A program made the translations under genes and the position numbers. Under the pieces are notes generated by a model. That model was not told where the DNA came from. It searched no databases and worked only from the letters and a program-made list of their open reading frames with translations. From Candidatus Zipacnadia bacterium (GTDB lineage Bacteria > Armatimonadota > Zipacnadia > Zipacnadales > Zipacnadaceae), in contig JALGTD010000003.1 of assembly GCA_029821515.1 (NCBI GenBank), forward strand, positions 1 to 21,118: a stretch of DNA of 21,118 bases. The letters run 5' to 3'. Shown in pieces: positions 1 to 7,024 of this stretch. How positions within the stretch are numbered: the stretch's first letter is position 1; the number at the start of each line of letters is the position of its first letter.

Positions 1-164
1 ACGGTCGCTGCCCAGAGTAAATTCGGTGAGGGCGCTGGATAGACCACAGCAAGGGTATTGCTAATAAGAGTTGAAGAGATATGAAATAGGCAGCAGCCAG
101 CGTAGCTGCATTAGGGATCACTGTTGTCTGGTGGGAACTATTTTGAAAAATTTTGGGGAAGGCC
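1..164. other. Left-edge region with no recognisable gene
   Basis: No open frame with a plausible start and ribosome site is visible on either strand here. It may be the non-coding tail of an upstream gene or simply intergenic. The A/T-rich run at about 141-155 lies just upstream of the -35 box at 165 and could act as an UP-like element for the PEP-CTERM gene promoter; that is inference. Confidence 0.4.
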
Positions 165-193
165 TTGACATAGACAGGTGGTTGTGGTACACT
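165..193 (+). promoter_or_regulatory. Sigma-70-type promoter of the PEP-CTERM gene
   Basis: TTGACA at 165-170 is a perfect -35 box. A 17-base spacer separates it from TACACT at 188-193, a 4/6 match to the -10 consensus that keeps the key TA...T positions. Transcription would begin near base 200 and give a leader of about 65 bases. An ATG at 178 lies inside this promoter, so translation cannot begin there if the promoter is used. Confidence 0.7.
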
Positions 194-264
194 ACTCACG
201 TAGCGATGTAGCATGTAGTCTGATTCGAGCTATTCCGTGCCTAAATATTGGGAGGCAAATCGCA

Positions 265-858
265 ATGGCTACCCGCGCGGCTGTCCTCGTAATTGTATGT
301 ATGCTGGTACTCTCACCAACGGCGATGGCTATCATTACCGTAGATTGCGATTACCAGCCGAATGGGGGCGGAGCTGGCATTGGCCAGTGGGTCTATACGG
401 TGACTGACACAGGCGATGATTTGATTGCGTTTAGGGCCTACTTGGGTCCCAATGTGGTAGAGAACTACATCACTATGAGCGATAGCAGTGGTACCTGGGC
501 TTACGATGCCTTTTACACAGTTTCGGGCGGCGCCTGGGATGGGCTGAACTACGTAGCGTGGACCGGCACGGGCGGAGCTAATGGTGTCAGTTTCACTGTT
601 ACGGATGCCCAGTACGATACCGGCGGTGGACACATAATGAACCTGGTGGACCATCCTGGCCCGCTACTGTTCGACGTCTCGGGTAACGCCGACGCCCCGG
701 CATATTGGTGGATGGAGTGGGACGCGAGCACTAATACCGAGTCATATAGTACTGATTCCGGGGTAGCCAGCGCCATAACTCCTGAGCCTGGTACAATGGT
801 GCTAGTGAGTCTTGGGTTAATCGGCTTGGCCGGGCGGCTGCGCCGCAGGCAAACGTAA
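265..858 (+). CDS. PEP-CTERM sorting-domain surface protein
   Basis: A 197-residue exported protein, not recognisable beyond its sorting signals. Residues 1-22 form a signal peptide: a short basic start, a hydrophobic core, then an AMA cleavage site. The middle is rich in Gly, Thr, Asp and aromatic residues and looks beta-rich, with no catalytic motif. The C-terminus has the full PEP-CTERM architecture: TPEPGT, a hydrophobic helix (VLVSLGLIGLAG) and a basic tail (RLRRRQT). In known systems an exosortase cuts at PEP and passes the protein to the cell surface or exopolysaccharide; no exosortase gene lies in this window. The ATG at 265 is chosen because GGAGG at 251-255 sits 9 bases upstream and because the frame's longer start at 178 lies inside the promoter. 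The gene is a single unit with its own promoter and a terminator at 895. The substrate or ligand is unknown. Confidence 0.85.
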   Translation: MATRAAVLVIVCMLVLSPTAMAIITVDCDYQPNGGGAGIGQWVYTVTDTGDDLIAFRAYLGPNVVENYITMSDSSGTWAYDAFYTVSGGAWDGLNYVAWTGTGGANGVSFTVTDAQYDTGGGHIMNLVDHPGPLLFDVSGNADAPAYWWMEWDASTNTESYSTDSGVASAITPEPGTMVLVSLGLIGLAGRLRRRQT

Positions 859-894
859 AACATAGCCAGGCGTGCAACGAGATGAGGCGTACTC

Positions 895-924
895 AAGAGC
901 CGGGCTGGCTAGTCCGGCTCTTTT
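895..924 (+). terminator. Rho-independent terminator after the PEP-CTERM gene
   Basis: AAGAGCCGG (895-903) pairs perfectly with CCGGCTCTT (914-922) around a 10-base loop. The descending arm runs into TTTT (921-924). It lies 37 bases after the stop codon of the PEP-CTERM gene and separates it from the prepilin gene. Confidence 0.85.
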
Positions 925-1007
925 AATCTTCAGATTATTTACAGGCATACGCAAAATCAAGGCAACTGGGAAGAGAAGCGCAACGGAGGTGACTATAAGC
1001 TGATAAC

Positions 1008-1036
1008 TGGAAATAGGCGTAGCTTGTATGTATAAT
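1008..1036 (+). promoter_or_regulatory. Probable promoter of the prepilin gene
   Basis: TATAAT at 1031-1036 is a perfect -10 box. TGGAAA at 1008-1013 gives a 4/6 -35 match at 17-base spacing. The predicted start near 1043 leaves a leader of about 50 bases before the ATG at 1094. Confidence 0.55.
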
Positions 1037-1093
1037 GGCCCCGGTTATTGGGTAAAATGATTTTTGAATAGCTGGCAAAAAGGGGGATAAGAA

Positions 1094-1789
1094 ATGTTAC
1101 ATCTTTATGGGTCACGTACCTCGGGATTCACGCTTATTGAGTTGCTGGTAGTTATTGCTATCATCGCCATCCTGGCAGCGATTCTGTTTCCAGTCTTTGT
1201 TAAGGCGCGGGAAAAGGCGCAGGAGATACGCTGTCTGTCCAACCTGAAGCAGATCGGGATGGCCTTCCACCTTTATGCTAACGACTGGGACCAGATGCTG
1301 CCGGGTGTGCCCAGTGCGACTTATGGTTGGTATATGATGCTTTCCCCACCGATTTACCAAACCTGGCTGGCAGATCTTGTGAACAAGCTGAATCCTTACA
1401 CTGAAAACAACTCGGGAATCTGGCATTGTGTCGGTGACCATTATTTGGGGCAGGGGCCGGCGGGCGATGACTGGAACGATGGTATAATATCTTACAGCTA
1501 CTGCGTACAGTGGACAACTTGGCCAGTTGGTGGGGGAATGTATACCGAGGATCCTTTTTGTCCCAGGGGTGGTGCTTTAGGTGGCAGTTTCATCAGCGTA
1601 GGGGCCCCTAACCAGTGTCTTATGATTGACAACGGCCTGCCTACCGGAGGGCCGCAATCAGATCCGAGTCTCTTTAATGCACCTCATGGTGACCATGATG
1701 CCTTTAACATCATCTTCTGGGACAGTCATGCTAAGAGTACTACTATCGAGAATCTTGGTGATGTCCACCCGCCGCTGATATTGAAGTGA
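1094..1789 (+). CDS. Prepilin-like protein with N-terminal cleavage/methylation domain
   Basis: A 231-residue type II secretion/type IV pilin-like protein. The class III signal is clear: a short leader ending in SG, then FTLIELL and a long hydrophobic helix to about residue 37. A prepilin peptidase would cut after Gly and methylate Phe. The segment after the helix (AREKAQEIRCLSNLKQIG, then a Tyr/Asp-rich stretch) is the pattern of the large paralogous prepilin/DUF1559-like families of Armatimonadota and Planctomycetota. The C-terminal HGDHDAFNIIFWDSHAKS matches the usual H-x(n)-DG motif in position, with DS in place of DG. The ATG at 1094 is chosen because GGGGG at 1082-1086 lies 7 bases upstream. 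The protein probably sits in the inner membrane or a pseudopilus. No other secretion gene is nearby, which is normal for these scattered single genes. The exact partner is unknown. Confidence 0.9.
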   Translation: MLHLYGSRTSGFTLIELLVVIAIIAILAAILFPVFVKAREKAQEIRCLSNLKQIGMAFHLYANDWDQMLPGVPSATYGWYMMLSPPIYQTWLADLVNKLNPYTENNSGIWHCVGDHYLGQGPAGDDWNDGIISYSYCVQWTTWPVGGGMYTEDPFCPRGGALGGSFISVGAPNQCLMIDNGLPTGGPQSDPSLFNAPHGDHDAFNIIFWDSHAKSTTIENLGDVHPPLILK

Positions 1790-1810
1790 GCCTGAGTAGC
1801 CACCAATTTG

Positions 1811-1820
1811 ATTCGCGAAT
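1811..1820. repeat. Perfect 10-base palindrome
   Basis: ATTCGCGAAT is a perfect inverted repeat between the prepilin stop and folC. It could be a half-turn operator-like site, but no promoter core is aligned with it, so no function is claimed. Confidence 0.3.
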
Positions 1821-1848
1821 AGACTCAACAGGAACTGTCAGCAAAGAT

Positions 1849-1877
1849 ACAGCCGCCTTCGTCGCCGGGGCGGCTGT
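1849..1877 (+). terminator. GC-rich hairpin, possible terminator after the prepilin gene
   Basis: ACAGCCGCC (1849-1857) pairs perfectly with GGCGGCTGT (1869-1877) around an 11-base loop. Only a weak T-rich tail follows (TGGGCGATTTG), so it may be a weak or factor-assisted terminator. Confidence 0.5.
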
Positions 1878-1985
1878 TGGGCGATTTGTCTGCCCTCAAT
1901 TCCACCTGCACCACGTTGATTTAGTCGCTTGACCTGCTCTAAGGTACTCCGCTGAGGCTTGCAAGTCGTGAGGGACGAAGCGATT

Positions 1986-3365
1986 GTGACAGCCTTCGAC
2001 CGGCCCATAACCAGCTATGAGACAGCCTGCGCTTACCTGGAGTCATTTGTTGACTACGAACGCACGGGTCTGCGTCGGGCCTTTGCTGAGGCTATGCAGT
2101 TGGATACTATGGAGCGGTTGCTCGCGGCGATAGGCAATCCTCAGCAGCGCTGGCCTGCCGTCCATATTGCCGGGACCAAGGGCAAAGGCTCGGTAGCGAC
2201 GATGATAGAAGCGGTGTTGCGTGAGGCTGGCTATACCACTGGCCTGTACACCTCTCCGCATCTGGTGACCGTGCGCGAGCGGGTGCAGATTGATGGTCAA
2301 AAGATATCGCCGGCTGACCTGATTGACGCTACTGAGAAACTACGACGGGCAATCGCCGAACTCGAGGGGGGCGATGCTCTGCGCCCGCCGACCTTCTTCG
2401 AAGTATATACTGCCCTGGCTTTTCAGGTCTTTGCCGATGCGGCAGTGGATGTAGCGGTGATTGAGACCGGGCTGGGCGGGCGGCTCGATGCCACCAACGT
2501 TATCACTCCAATGGTAGCGGTCATCACCAGTATCGACCTCGACCATACCCACATCTTGGGCAACACACTTCCGGAAATTGCCAGAGAGAAAGCCGGGATA
2601 ATCAAGCCGGGCATACCGGTGGTCACGGCGCGCCAGGCTCCCGAAGTATATGACGTGCTTGCTGAGCGGGCGGCAGAGGTCGGTGCGGCGTTGTTAGCTG
2701 TACCTGATGTCGCCGAGTTTGGTCAGGTCAGGCCGGTGGCAGTACCTGAGGCGAGTAATGACTTCGAGCCTCCCACCGAAAGGTTCGTGCTGGTAACTGA
2801 TACAGGTCCGCTGGAGGTACAGTGTACTTTGGCCGGCCGCCATCAGGCCGATAATGCCGCGACCGCCTACGCCGCGCTGAGGACCCTGGCTGATGAGGGA
2901 TTCATAGTTAGCTCCAGCCAGTTCCAGACGGCTTTAGCTGGACTGCGGTGGCCGGCGCGCTTTCAGGTGGCAGGAGCACGACCCTGGCTGGTGGTAGACT
3001 GCGCGCACAATCCGGCTTCGGCGCGGGCATTGATCTCTGCTCTACGCCGGCACCTGCAATATGAGAGGCTTACTTTGGTTGTGGGGATATCTGCCGATAA
3101 AGACATCAAACAGATATTGAGTATTCTCTGTCCGGCCGCTGACCGGGTGATTGTTACCCAATCCGACAATCCCCGGGCTATGGCTACTGAACATCTGGCA
3201 ACAGCAGTTCGTCAACAATTTGCGGGCCCCATCTCAGTGGCACCAGCCGTGACCGAGGCAGTTGAATTAGCTGGCGAAGTCACCACTGGGCGAGAAGCGA
3301 TTTGCATAACTGGCTCATTCTTCGTAGTGGGTGAGGCTATGCAACACTTGGGAATAGAGACCTAA
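1986..3365 (+). CDS. folC: Folylpolyglutamate synthase / dihydrofolate synthase
   Basis: A cytoplasmic Mur-ligase-family enzyme that adds glutamate to folates using ATP; whether it also makes dihydrofolate from dihydropteroate cannot be told from sequence. Diagnostic motifs run in order: the P-loop GTKGKGS (residues 63-69 from the GTG at 1986), TSPHL shortly after, the Mg-site block ETGLGGRLDATN, the DLDHTHILG segment, EKAGIIKPG, and VVDCAHNPAS at the start of the C-terminal domain. The length of about 459 residues is normal. The start is uncertain: TTG 1959, GTG 1968 and GTG 1986 are all in frame. GTG 1986 is favoured because GAGGGA lies upstream at 1970-1975 and the next conserved block (Tyr-x5-Tyr-Leu) then falls close to the N-terminus, as in the family. 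No clear own promoter was found. It is followed after about 120 bases by the secreted-protein gene. Confidence 0.95.
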   Translation: MTAFDRPITSYETACAYLESFVDYERTGLRRAFAEAMQLDTMERLLAAIGNPQQRWPAVHIAGTKGKGSVATMIEAVLREAGYTTGLYTSPHLVTVRERVQIDGQKISPADLIDATEKLRRAIAELEGGDALRPPTFFEVYTALAFQVFADAAVDVAVIETGLGGRLDATNVITPMVAVITSIDLDHTHILGNTLPEIAREKAGIIKPGIPVVTARQAPEVYDVLAERAAEVGAALLAVPDVAEFGQVRPVAVPEASNDFEPPTERFVLVTDTGPLEVQCTLAGRHQADNAATAYAALRTLADEGFIVSSSQFQTALAGLRWPARFQVAGARPWLVVDCAHNPASARALISALRRHLQYERLTLVVGISADKDIKQILSILCPAADRVIVTQSDNPRAMATEHLATAVRQQFAGPISVAPAVTEAVELAGEVTTGREAICITGSFFVVGEAMQHLGIET

Positions 3366-3488
3366 TTTCTCGTCGCCGGCAGTGGTTAGCTTTGCCCGAG
3401 CTGTTGTAGGCAGGAGAAATCGTCTCCGACGGCGAAATAATATCATACATCCGTTACCAATTGGCCAGAAGACCGGGAGGTGGGTTTG

Positions 3489-5234
3489 ATGTTCAAACAG
3501 ACTGTTATACTGCTGGCAGTGATCGTAGTTATGCTTCCGCTGGCTACCGCTGGCGCTGCTCCTGCGGCGGATTCACCAGAATTCACGGCCCAACAGCTTT
3601 ACGAGCAGGTGACGGTGCTGCGGGTGGCCAGCACACTGCAGTTGACCTCTGAGCAAGTAACGCAGTTAATTCCATTGCTCAAGGCGATCGGCGAAAAACG
3701 GGCCGCGCTGCTATCCAACGCTGATGAGGCATGGAATCAGTACGGCGAAGCGATTCAACAGGTAGTATCAGCGCAGATGGCGGGGCAGCAGGCCTCGGCA
3801 GAAGTCAGAGAAAGTGCCCGCGCTGGGATAACTAGTTTTGGCAAGCAGCGTGATGCATTTTATCGCTCGCTGGAGAACTGGACTGGTCAGTTGGGGTCAT
3901 ACCTGACGGCCCAGCAGCGCCAGCTCATCGCGCCGCCCAGACCCGCTGAAAGCTCGACACAAGGGGCTTTGGCTCTGGGGGAGGCTGGCAGTCTCGCTGA
4001 ATATATCGCCGGTGTAATTGATGCCCAGCGCGATCTGATGCCTGATGATTATGAGCTAATCAGGATTCCAGAGGCGCAGCGCATTGCAGCCAAGATTGTC
4101 CCTCCTAATTCGCCCAACTTTGTCTCAGTGGTCGGCCAGGTTCTTCAGCTTACCGACTCGATCCATAGCCAGCCCCAGGGCCAATACGCCCAGCAATATC
4201 CTGTTCTGGCTGAGCAGGTGGCCGAGTACCTGCGACTGCCACCCCCGTCGGTCCAGGCGCCTATCTCGCATCAGCAACTGCTTGACTTCCTGACCAGCCC
4301 TTATACTGTACCGCTGCTGCAGCGAAGGGCGGCGATGGCCGCGACCGAACCGCTGCCGACAGACGCACGCCACATAGAGGATTGCCTGGTTTCTGAGGCT
4401 GGTGAGGTCAGCGATTTTATCGGTCTGCTGGACTACCTGCAGGTCTCTGTCAATCAGTTGGCGGCTATTGCGCCGGTGGTCAAGCAGATTAGTACCATTG
4501 TCCAGGCTACCCACAATCCGGCTGCGGGACGCGGTGAAGCCTTCAAAAACGCATTGATACAGGTACGTGACGCGCTGTTGGTCAGTGGGCAAGTACCGCC
4601 GGAGTGGCAGCAACTCCAGACTAGTGTAGAGTTGCAACAGGATCAGGCCAGACAGCAAATTGCGCAGCAACTACAACAACTTGAGAAAATGCTGTTGCCC
4701 GGTCAGAATCAGCTAATCGATTGGCGATCTCCGGCAGATATCCTGGCTGCTGATAGCGAGCGCCTGATTCGCGAGCAGTCCCGGATGTTGGCTGAGATGC
4801 GCAATATAGTGGATGTTTTCGAGCGGCTGCGCTTTCGCTCGATAGAAGACTACAGGCGTACGCGCGTAGCAGAACTGAATCGACTGCTGGCGAGGTACGG
4901 CATCTTTCAAGACTCGCCAGCTTACCAGGAGTTTCGTAGCTACGGGATAGGAATTCTCAGTCAGATACGACAGACGTCGTGGGAGCAATTTGGGCAGGCT
5001 CGAATTACGCTGGCTGTACAGTTTTTGGGCAAGCTGGGGGTAATCGGCGAAGCTTCTGCGGGACCAGCGCCGCAAGCACCCCTGACGTGGCAAGATATGT
5101 TCACGGCGCTAACCTATCCGAAGGCATCGTTGGTAATCCAACAGATGATAACAGCCCGCTCCACTGGCCAATTGCCCCAGCAGCCGATACCGCTGGACGG
5201 ACAGTCTCAGCAACCTCAGGGAGATAATAATTGA
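3489..5234 (+). CDS. Secreted helical protein of unknown function with internal duplication
   Basis: A 581-residue protein I do not recognise. Residues 1-23 form a signal peptide (basic start, hydrophobic core, Ala-rich cleavage region). The remainder is predicted mostly helical and Gln-rich, with one Cys, no second membrane segment and no catalytic motif. Two diverged units can be aligned: residues 43-67 (LQLTSEQ...IPLLKAI) with 310-334 (LQVSVNQ...APVVKQI), LTAQQRQLI (139-147) with LLPGQNQLI (402-410), and QAPISHQQLLDFLTSP (from 256) with QAPLTWQDMFTALTYP (from 529). The period is about 263-273 residues. The LTxxQ helices recall periplasmic Spy/CpxP-type proteins, but that is only a resemblance. 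The ATG at 3489 follows a strong GGGAGGTG site (3475-3482) at 6 bases; the GTG at 3480 lies inside that site and is rejected. The stop overlaps the pyrE start (TTGA), so the two are translationally coupled. Confidence 0.85.
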   Translation: MFKQTVILLAVIVVMLPLATAGAAPAADSPEFTAQQLYEQVTVLRVASTLQLTSEQVTQLIPLLKAIGEKRAALLSNADEAWNQYGEAIQQVVSAQMAGQQASAEVRESARAGITSFGKQRDAFYRSLENWTGQLGSYLTAQQRQLIAPPRPAESSTQGALALGEAGSLAEYIAGVIDAQRDLMPDDYELIRIPEAQRIAAKIVPPNSPNFVSVVGQVLQLTDSIHSQPQGQYAQQYPVLAEQVAEYLRLPPPSVQAPISHQQLLDFLTSPYTVPLLQRRAAMAATEPLPTDARHIEDCLVSEAGEVSDFIGLLDYLQVSVNQLAAIAPVVKQISTIVQATHNPAAGRGEAFKNALIQVRDALLVSGQVPPEWQQLQTSVELQQDQARQQIAQQLQQLEKMLLPGQNQLIDWRSPADILAADSERLIREQSRMLAEMRNIVDVFERLRFRSIEDYRRTRVAELNRLLARYGIFQDSPAYQEFRSYGIGILSQIRQTSWEQFGQARITLAVQFLGKLGVIGEASAGPAPQAPLTWQDMFTALTYPKASLVIQQMITARSTGQLPQQPIPLDGQSQQPQGDNN

Positions 5235-5809
5235 CTGTGGGCAGCGAAGAAGACCGCCGCCGCCTGGCTCAGCTTATCAAAGACCGAGCGCTTCGCTTCG
5301 GTGAATTTATGCTGGCCTCTGGACAAAAGAGCAGCTACTACATTGACGGTAAGCAGATTTCCTTGAATGGGGAGAGTCTTCACCTGCTGGCCAGCCAGAT
5401 TCTGGAGCACCTGCCTCCGGAGGTAGAGGCGATCGGGGGCATGGCCATTGGCGCCGATCCCATAGCGGGCGCTGTCGTTACCCTGGCTGCCATTCACGGT
5501 CGCGACCTGGATGCCTTCATCGTGCGCAAGCAGCTCAAGGAGCGGGGGACACGCCGTCAGGTGGAAGGGCCACTGCAGGCCGGCGCACGGGTAGCAGTAC
5601 TGGAGGACGTCATTACCACCGGCGGCTCGACGCTGCGGGCGATTGAGGCGCTTCAGCGCGAGTGTGACGCTCAGGTGGTGTGCGTGATAACGATGGTTGA
5701 CCGTCTGCAGGGCGCCCGCGAGAACCTGGCCGCCGAAGGTTTCAAGCTGACCGCTCTTTTCGACATCACCGAGCTGGGTGTTACCCCATCTGAAAACCCC
5801 GAGTCGTAA
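5231..5809 (+). CDS. pyrE: Orotate phosphoribosyltransferase
   Basis: A 192-residue cytoplasmic enzyme that joins orotate to PRPP to give OMP, the fifth step of UMP synthesis. The type I phosphoribosyltransferase signature VLEDVITTGGS (residues 123-133) binds PRPP. FGEFMLASGQKSSYYID (residues 23-39) is the conserved N-terminal OPRT hood, and VRKQLKERGT near residues 98-107 is the flexible catalytic loop. The length is usual. Translation starts at TTG 5231, placed 7 bases after GGGAG (5219-5223), and overlaps the TGA of the upstream gene by 4 bases. Expression therefore depends on the upstream secreted-protein gene. No pyrF or other pyrimidine gene is adjacent. It ends 63 bases before the convergent csaB stop, with no clear terminator between them. 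Confidence 0.95.
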   Translation: MTVGSEEDRRRLAQLIKDRALRFGEFMLASGQKSSYYIDGKQISLNGESLHLLASQILEHLPPEVEAIGGMAIGADPIAGAVVTLAAIHGRDLDAFIVRKQLKERGTRRQVEGPLQAGARVAVLEDVITTGGSTLRAIEALQRECDAQVVCVITMVDRLQGARENLAAEGFKLTALFDITELGVTPSENPES

Positions 5810-5872
5810 CGTTCAGTTAGAGTTGCAGTATTTCTGTGAGCCACTGCACCACCTTCGCGCCCAGTCGCCGCC

Positions 5873-6967
5873 CTACCTTGCCGGAAGCGACTGAAGCAGC
5901 GCATCCAGAACCGCGAAATTGCGGCCTGCGGCGCTGTGTAGTTGCCCGGCTTTCTCCTCAAGCTTCTCCTCTTGCTTCCCACCAGCTTGCTGGAGGCTAT
6001 CGGCCTGTCGGATTAATTCGTCGGGCGTGAGCTCAGCCAGCTCTATTGTCGGCTGGCCGGCCCGGCTGGCGAAGGCTTCTACCTTGGGATCGTAGGAGAG
6101 GGCGATTGCCGGTACCTGTGCGCTTGCCGCGAAGATCAGCCCATGCAGCCGCATTGAAACCAGCAGGTCCAGTCGTGATACTACTCCCAGCAGTTCTCGT
6201 GGCTCCAGCGCCTGATCGAGTATTGTGACAGGCGCTGCGGCCTCGCTGGCCACCCGCCAGGCCAGGTTTAGATCCTCCTCCGGCTGGAAGGGGATAAGCA
6301 GTACCCGCCCCGCTTGTGACTGGTGCAGATGTCGGATAAGTGCTGCCGCCGGCCTGACTACATCAAAGTCCGCCCAGCTGCGCAGAGCAATGCCGATCAG
6401 CTCAGTGCTTTCGGACAAGCCGAGCTCTCGCAGCAATTCGTCGGTGCGGTGAGACGGGCACGGTGTCAACAGCAGTGCGGGATCGGTGGTTATTTCAACT
6501 GGTGGGGTGGTCACCCCAAGCTGGGAAAGAAGCTGAGCCGACGGCTCATCGCGCACAGTTATCGCCGCGGAATGGTGGAAGCAGCGAGCTGTAGCCCAGC
6601 GGGTCAGCCGGCAGCGCAGCGGCCCCAGCCCCTGGGCAAATATCATATAGGGAGTGCCGGCCAGACGGGCCAGACGCAGGATTGCCAGGTAGTAGAGCGG
6701 CGAGAGGCGGCTGGTGGCGTCCTGTATGAGTCCGCCGCCCCCCGAGATGAGCAAGTCAGCGCCGCGCAGTGCCCGCCAAATAGCGGGCAGCGACCAACGT
6801 GGTATCGCCTCCACCCCGTACTGGCGGGCCGTCGCCTCGGGGGCTGCTGACAGCACGGTGAGCTGGACATCCGGGTAGCAGCGGCGCAACTCATCGGTAA
6901 GTGCCGCGAGGATGGCCTCGTCGCCGGTGTTGCCGTAGCCGTAGTATCCTGAAATCACCAGATGCAT
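5873..6967 (-). CDS. csaB: Polysaccharide pyruvyl transferase CsaB
   Basis: A 364-residue enzyme that, in characterised relatives, adds ketal pyruvate to the peptidoglycan-linked secondary cell-wall polysaccharide; the pyruvylated polymer anchors SLH-domain S-layer proteins. The family N-terminus is intact: SGYYGYGNTGDEAIL (residues 6-20), followed by the glycine-rich SGGGGLIQD (75-83). RLHGLIFA in the C-terminal half is the conserved Arg/His block of PS_pyruv_trans (DRLHG-like). The final 35 residues are Glu/Lys/Gln-rich and variable. The start is fixed by the canonical first residues although the ribosome site upstream is weak. It lies 57 bases after the DUF5693 gene on the same strand, and the two are probably cotranscribed. 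No SLH-domain protein is encoded in this window, so the anchored partner must be elsewhere. Confidence 0.9.
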   Translation of the reverse strand: MHLVISGYYGYGNTGDEAILAALTDELRRCYPDVQLTVLSAAPEATARQYGVEAIPRWSLPAIWRALRGADLLISGGGGLIQDATSRLSPLYYLAILRLARLAGTPYMIFAQGLGPLRCRLTRWATARCFHHSAAITVRDEPSAQLLSQLGVTTPPVEITTDPALLLTPCPSHRTDELLRELGLSESTELIGIALRSWADFDVVRPAAALIRHLHQSQAGRVLLIPFQPEEDLNLAWRVASEAAAPVTILDQALEPRELLGVVSRLDLLVSMRLHGLIFAASAQVPAIALSYDPKVEAFASRAGQPTIELAELTPDELIRQADSLQQAGGKQEEKLEEKAGQLHSAAGRNFAVLDALLQSLPAR

Positions 6968-7024
6968 AATGCTTTTTGGGACGGCTGAGGAGCACAGCGG
7001 TTTTGGCGCTAAATCCCTATGCGT

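Noticed and set aside
178..264. Longer open frame starting at the ATG at 178 for the PEP-CTERM gene
   Set aside because: It begins inside the promoter core, and its N-terminus would sit before a normal signal peptide. The ATG at 265 has a good GGAGG site.
985..1005. GGAGGTGA sequence suggesting a small gene between the first two genes
   Set aside because: No start codon with a usable open frame follows it before the prepilin gene.
3461..3652. Short open frame overlapping the start of the secreted-protein gene
   Set aside because: It is a shadow of the larger frame with no ribosome site or conserved feature.
6323..6850. 175-codon open frame on the strand opposite csaB
   Set aside because: csaB has complete conserved motifs. 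The opposite frame has no domain and is an effect of GC-rich codon use.
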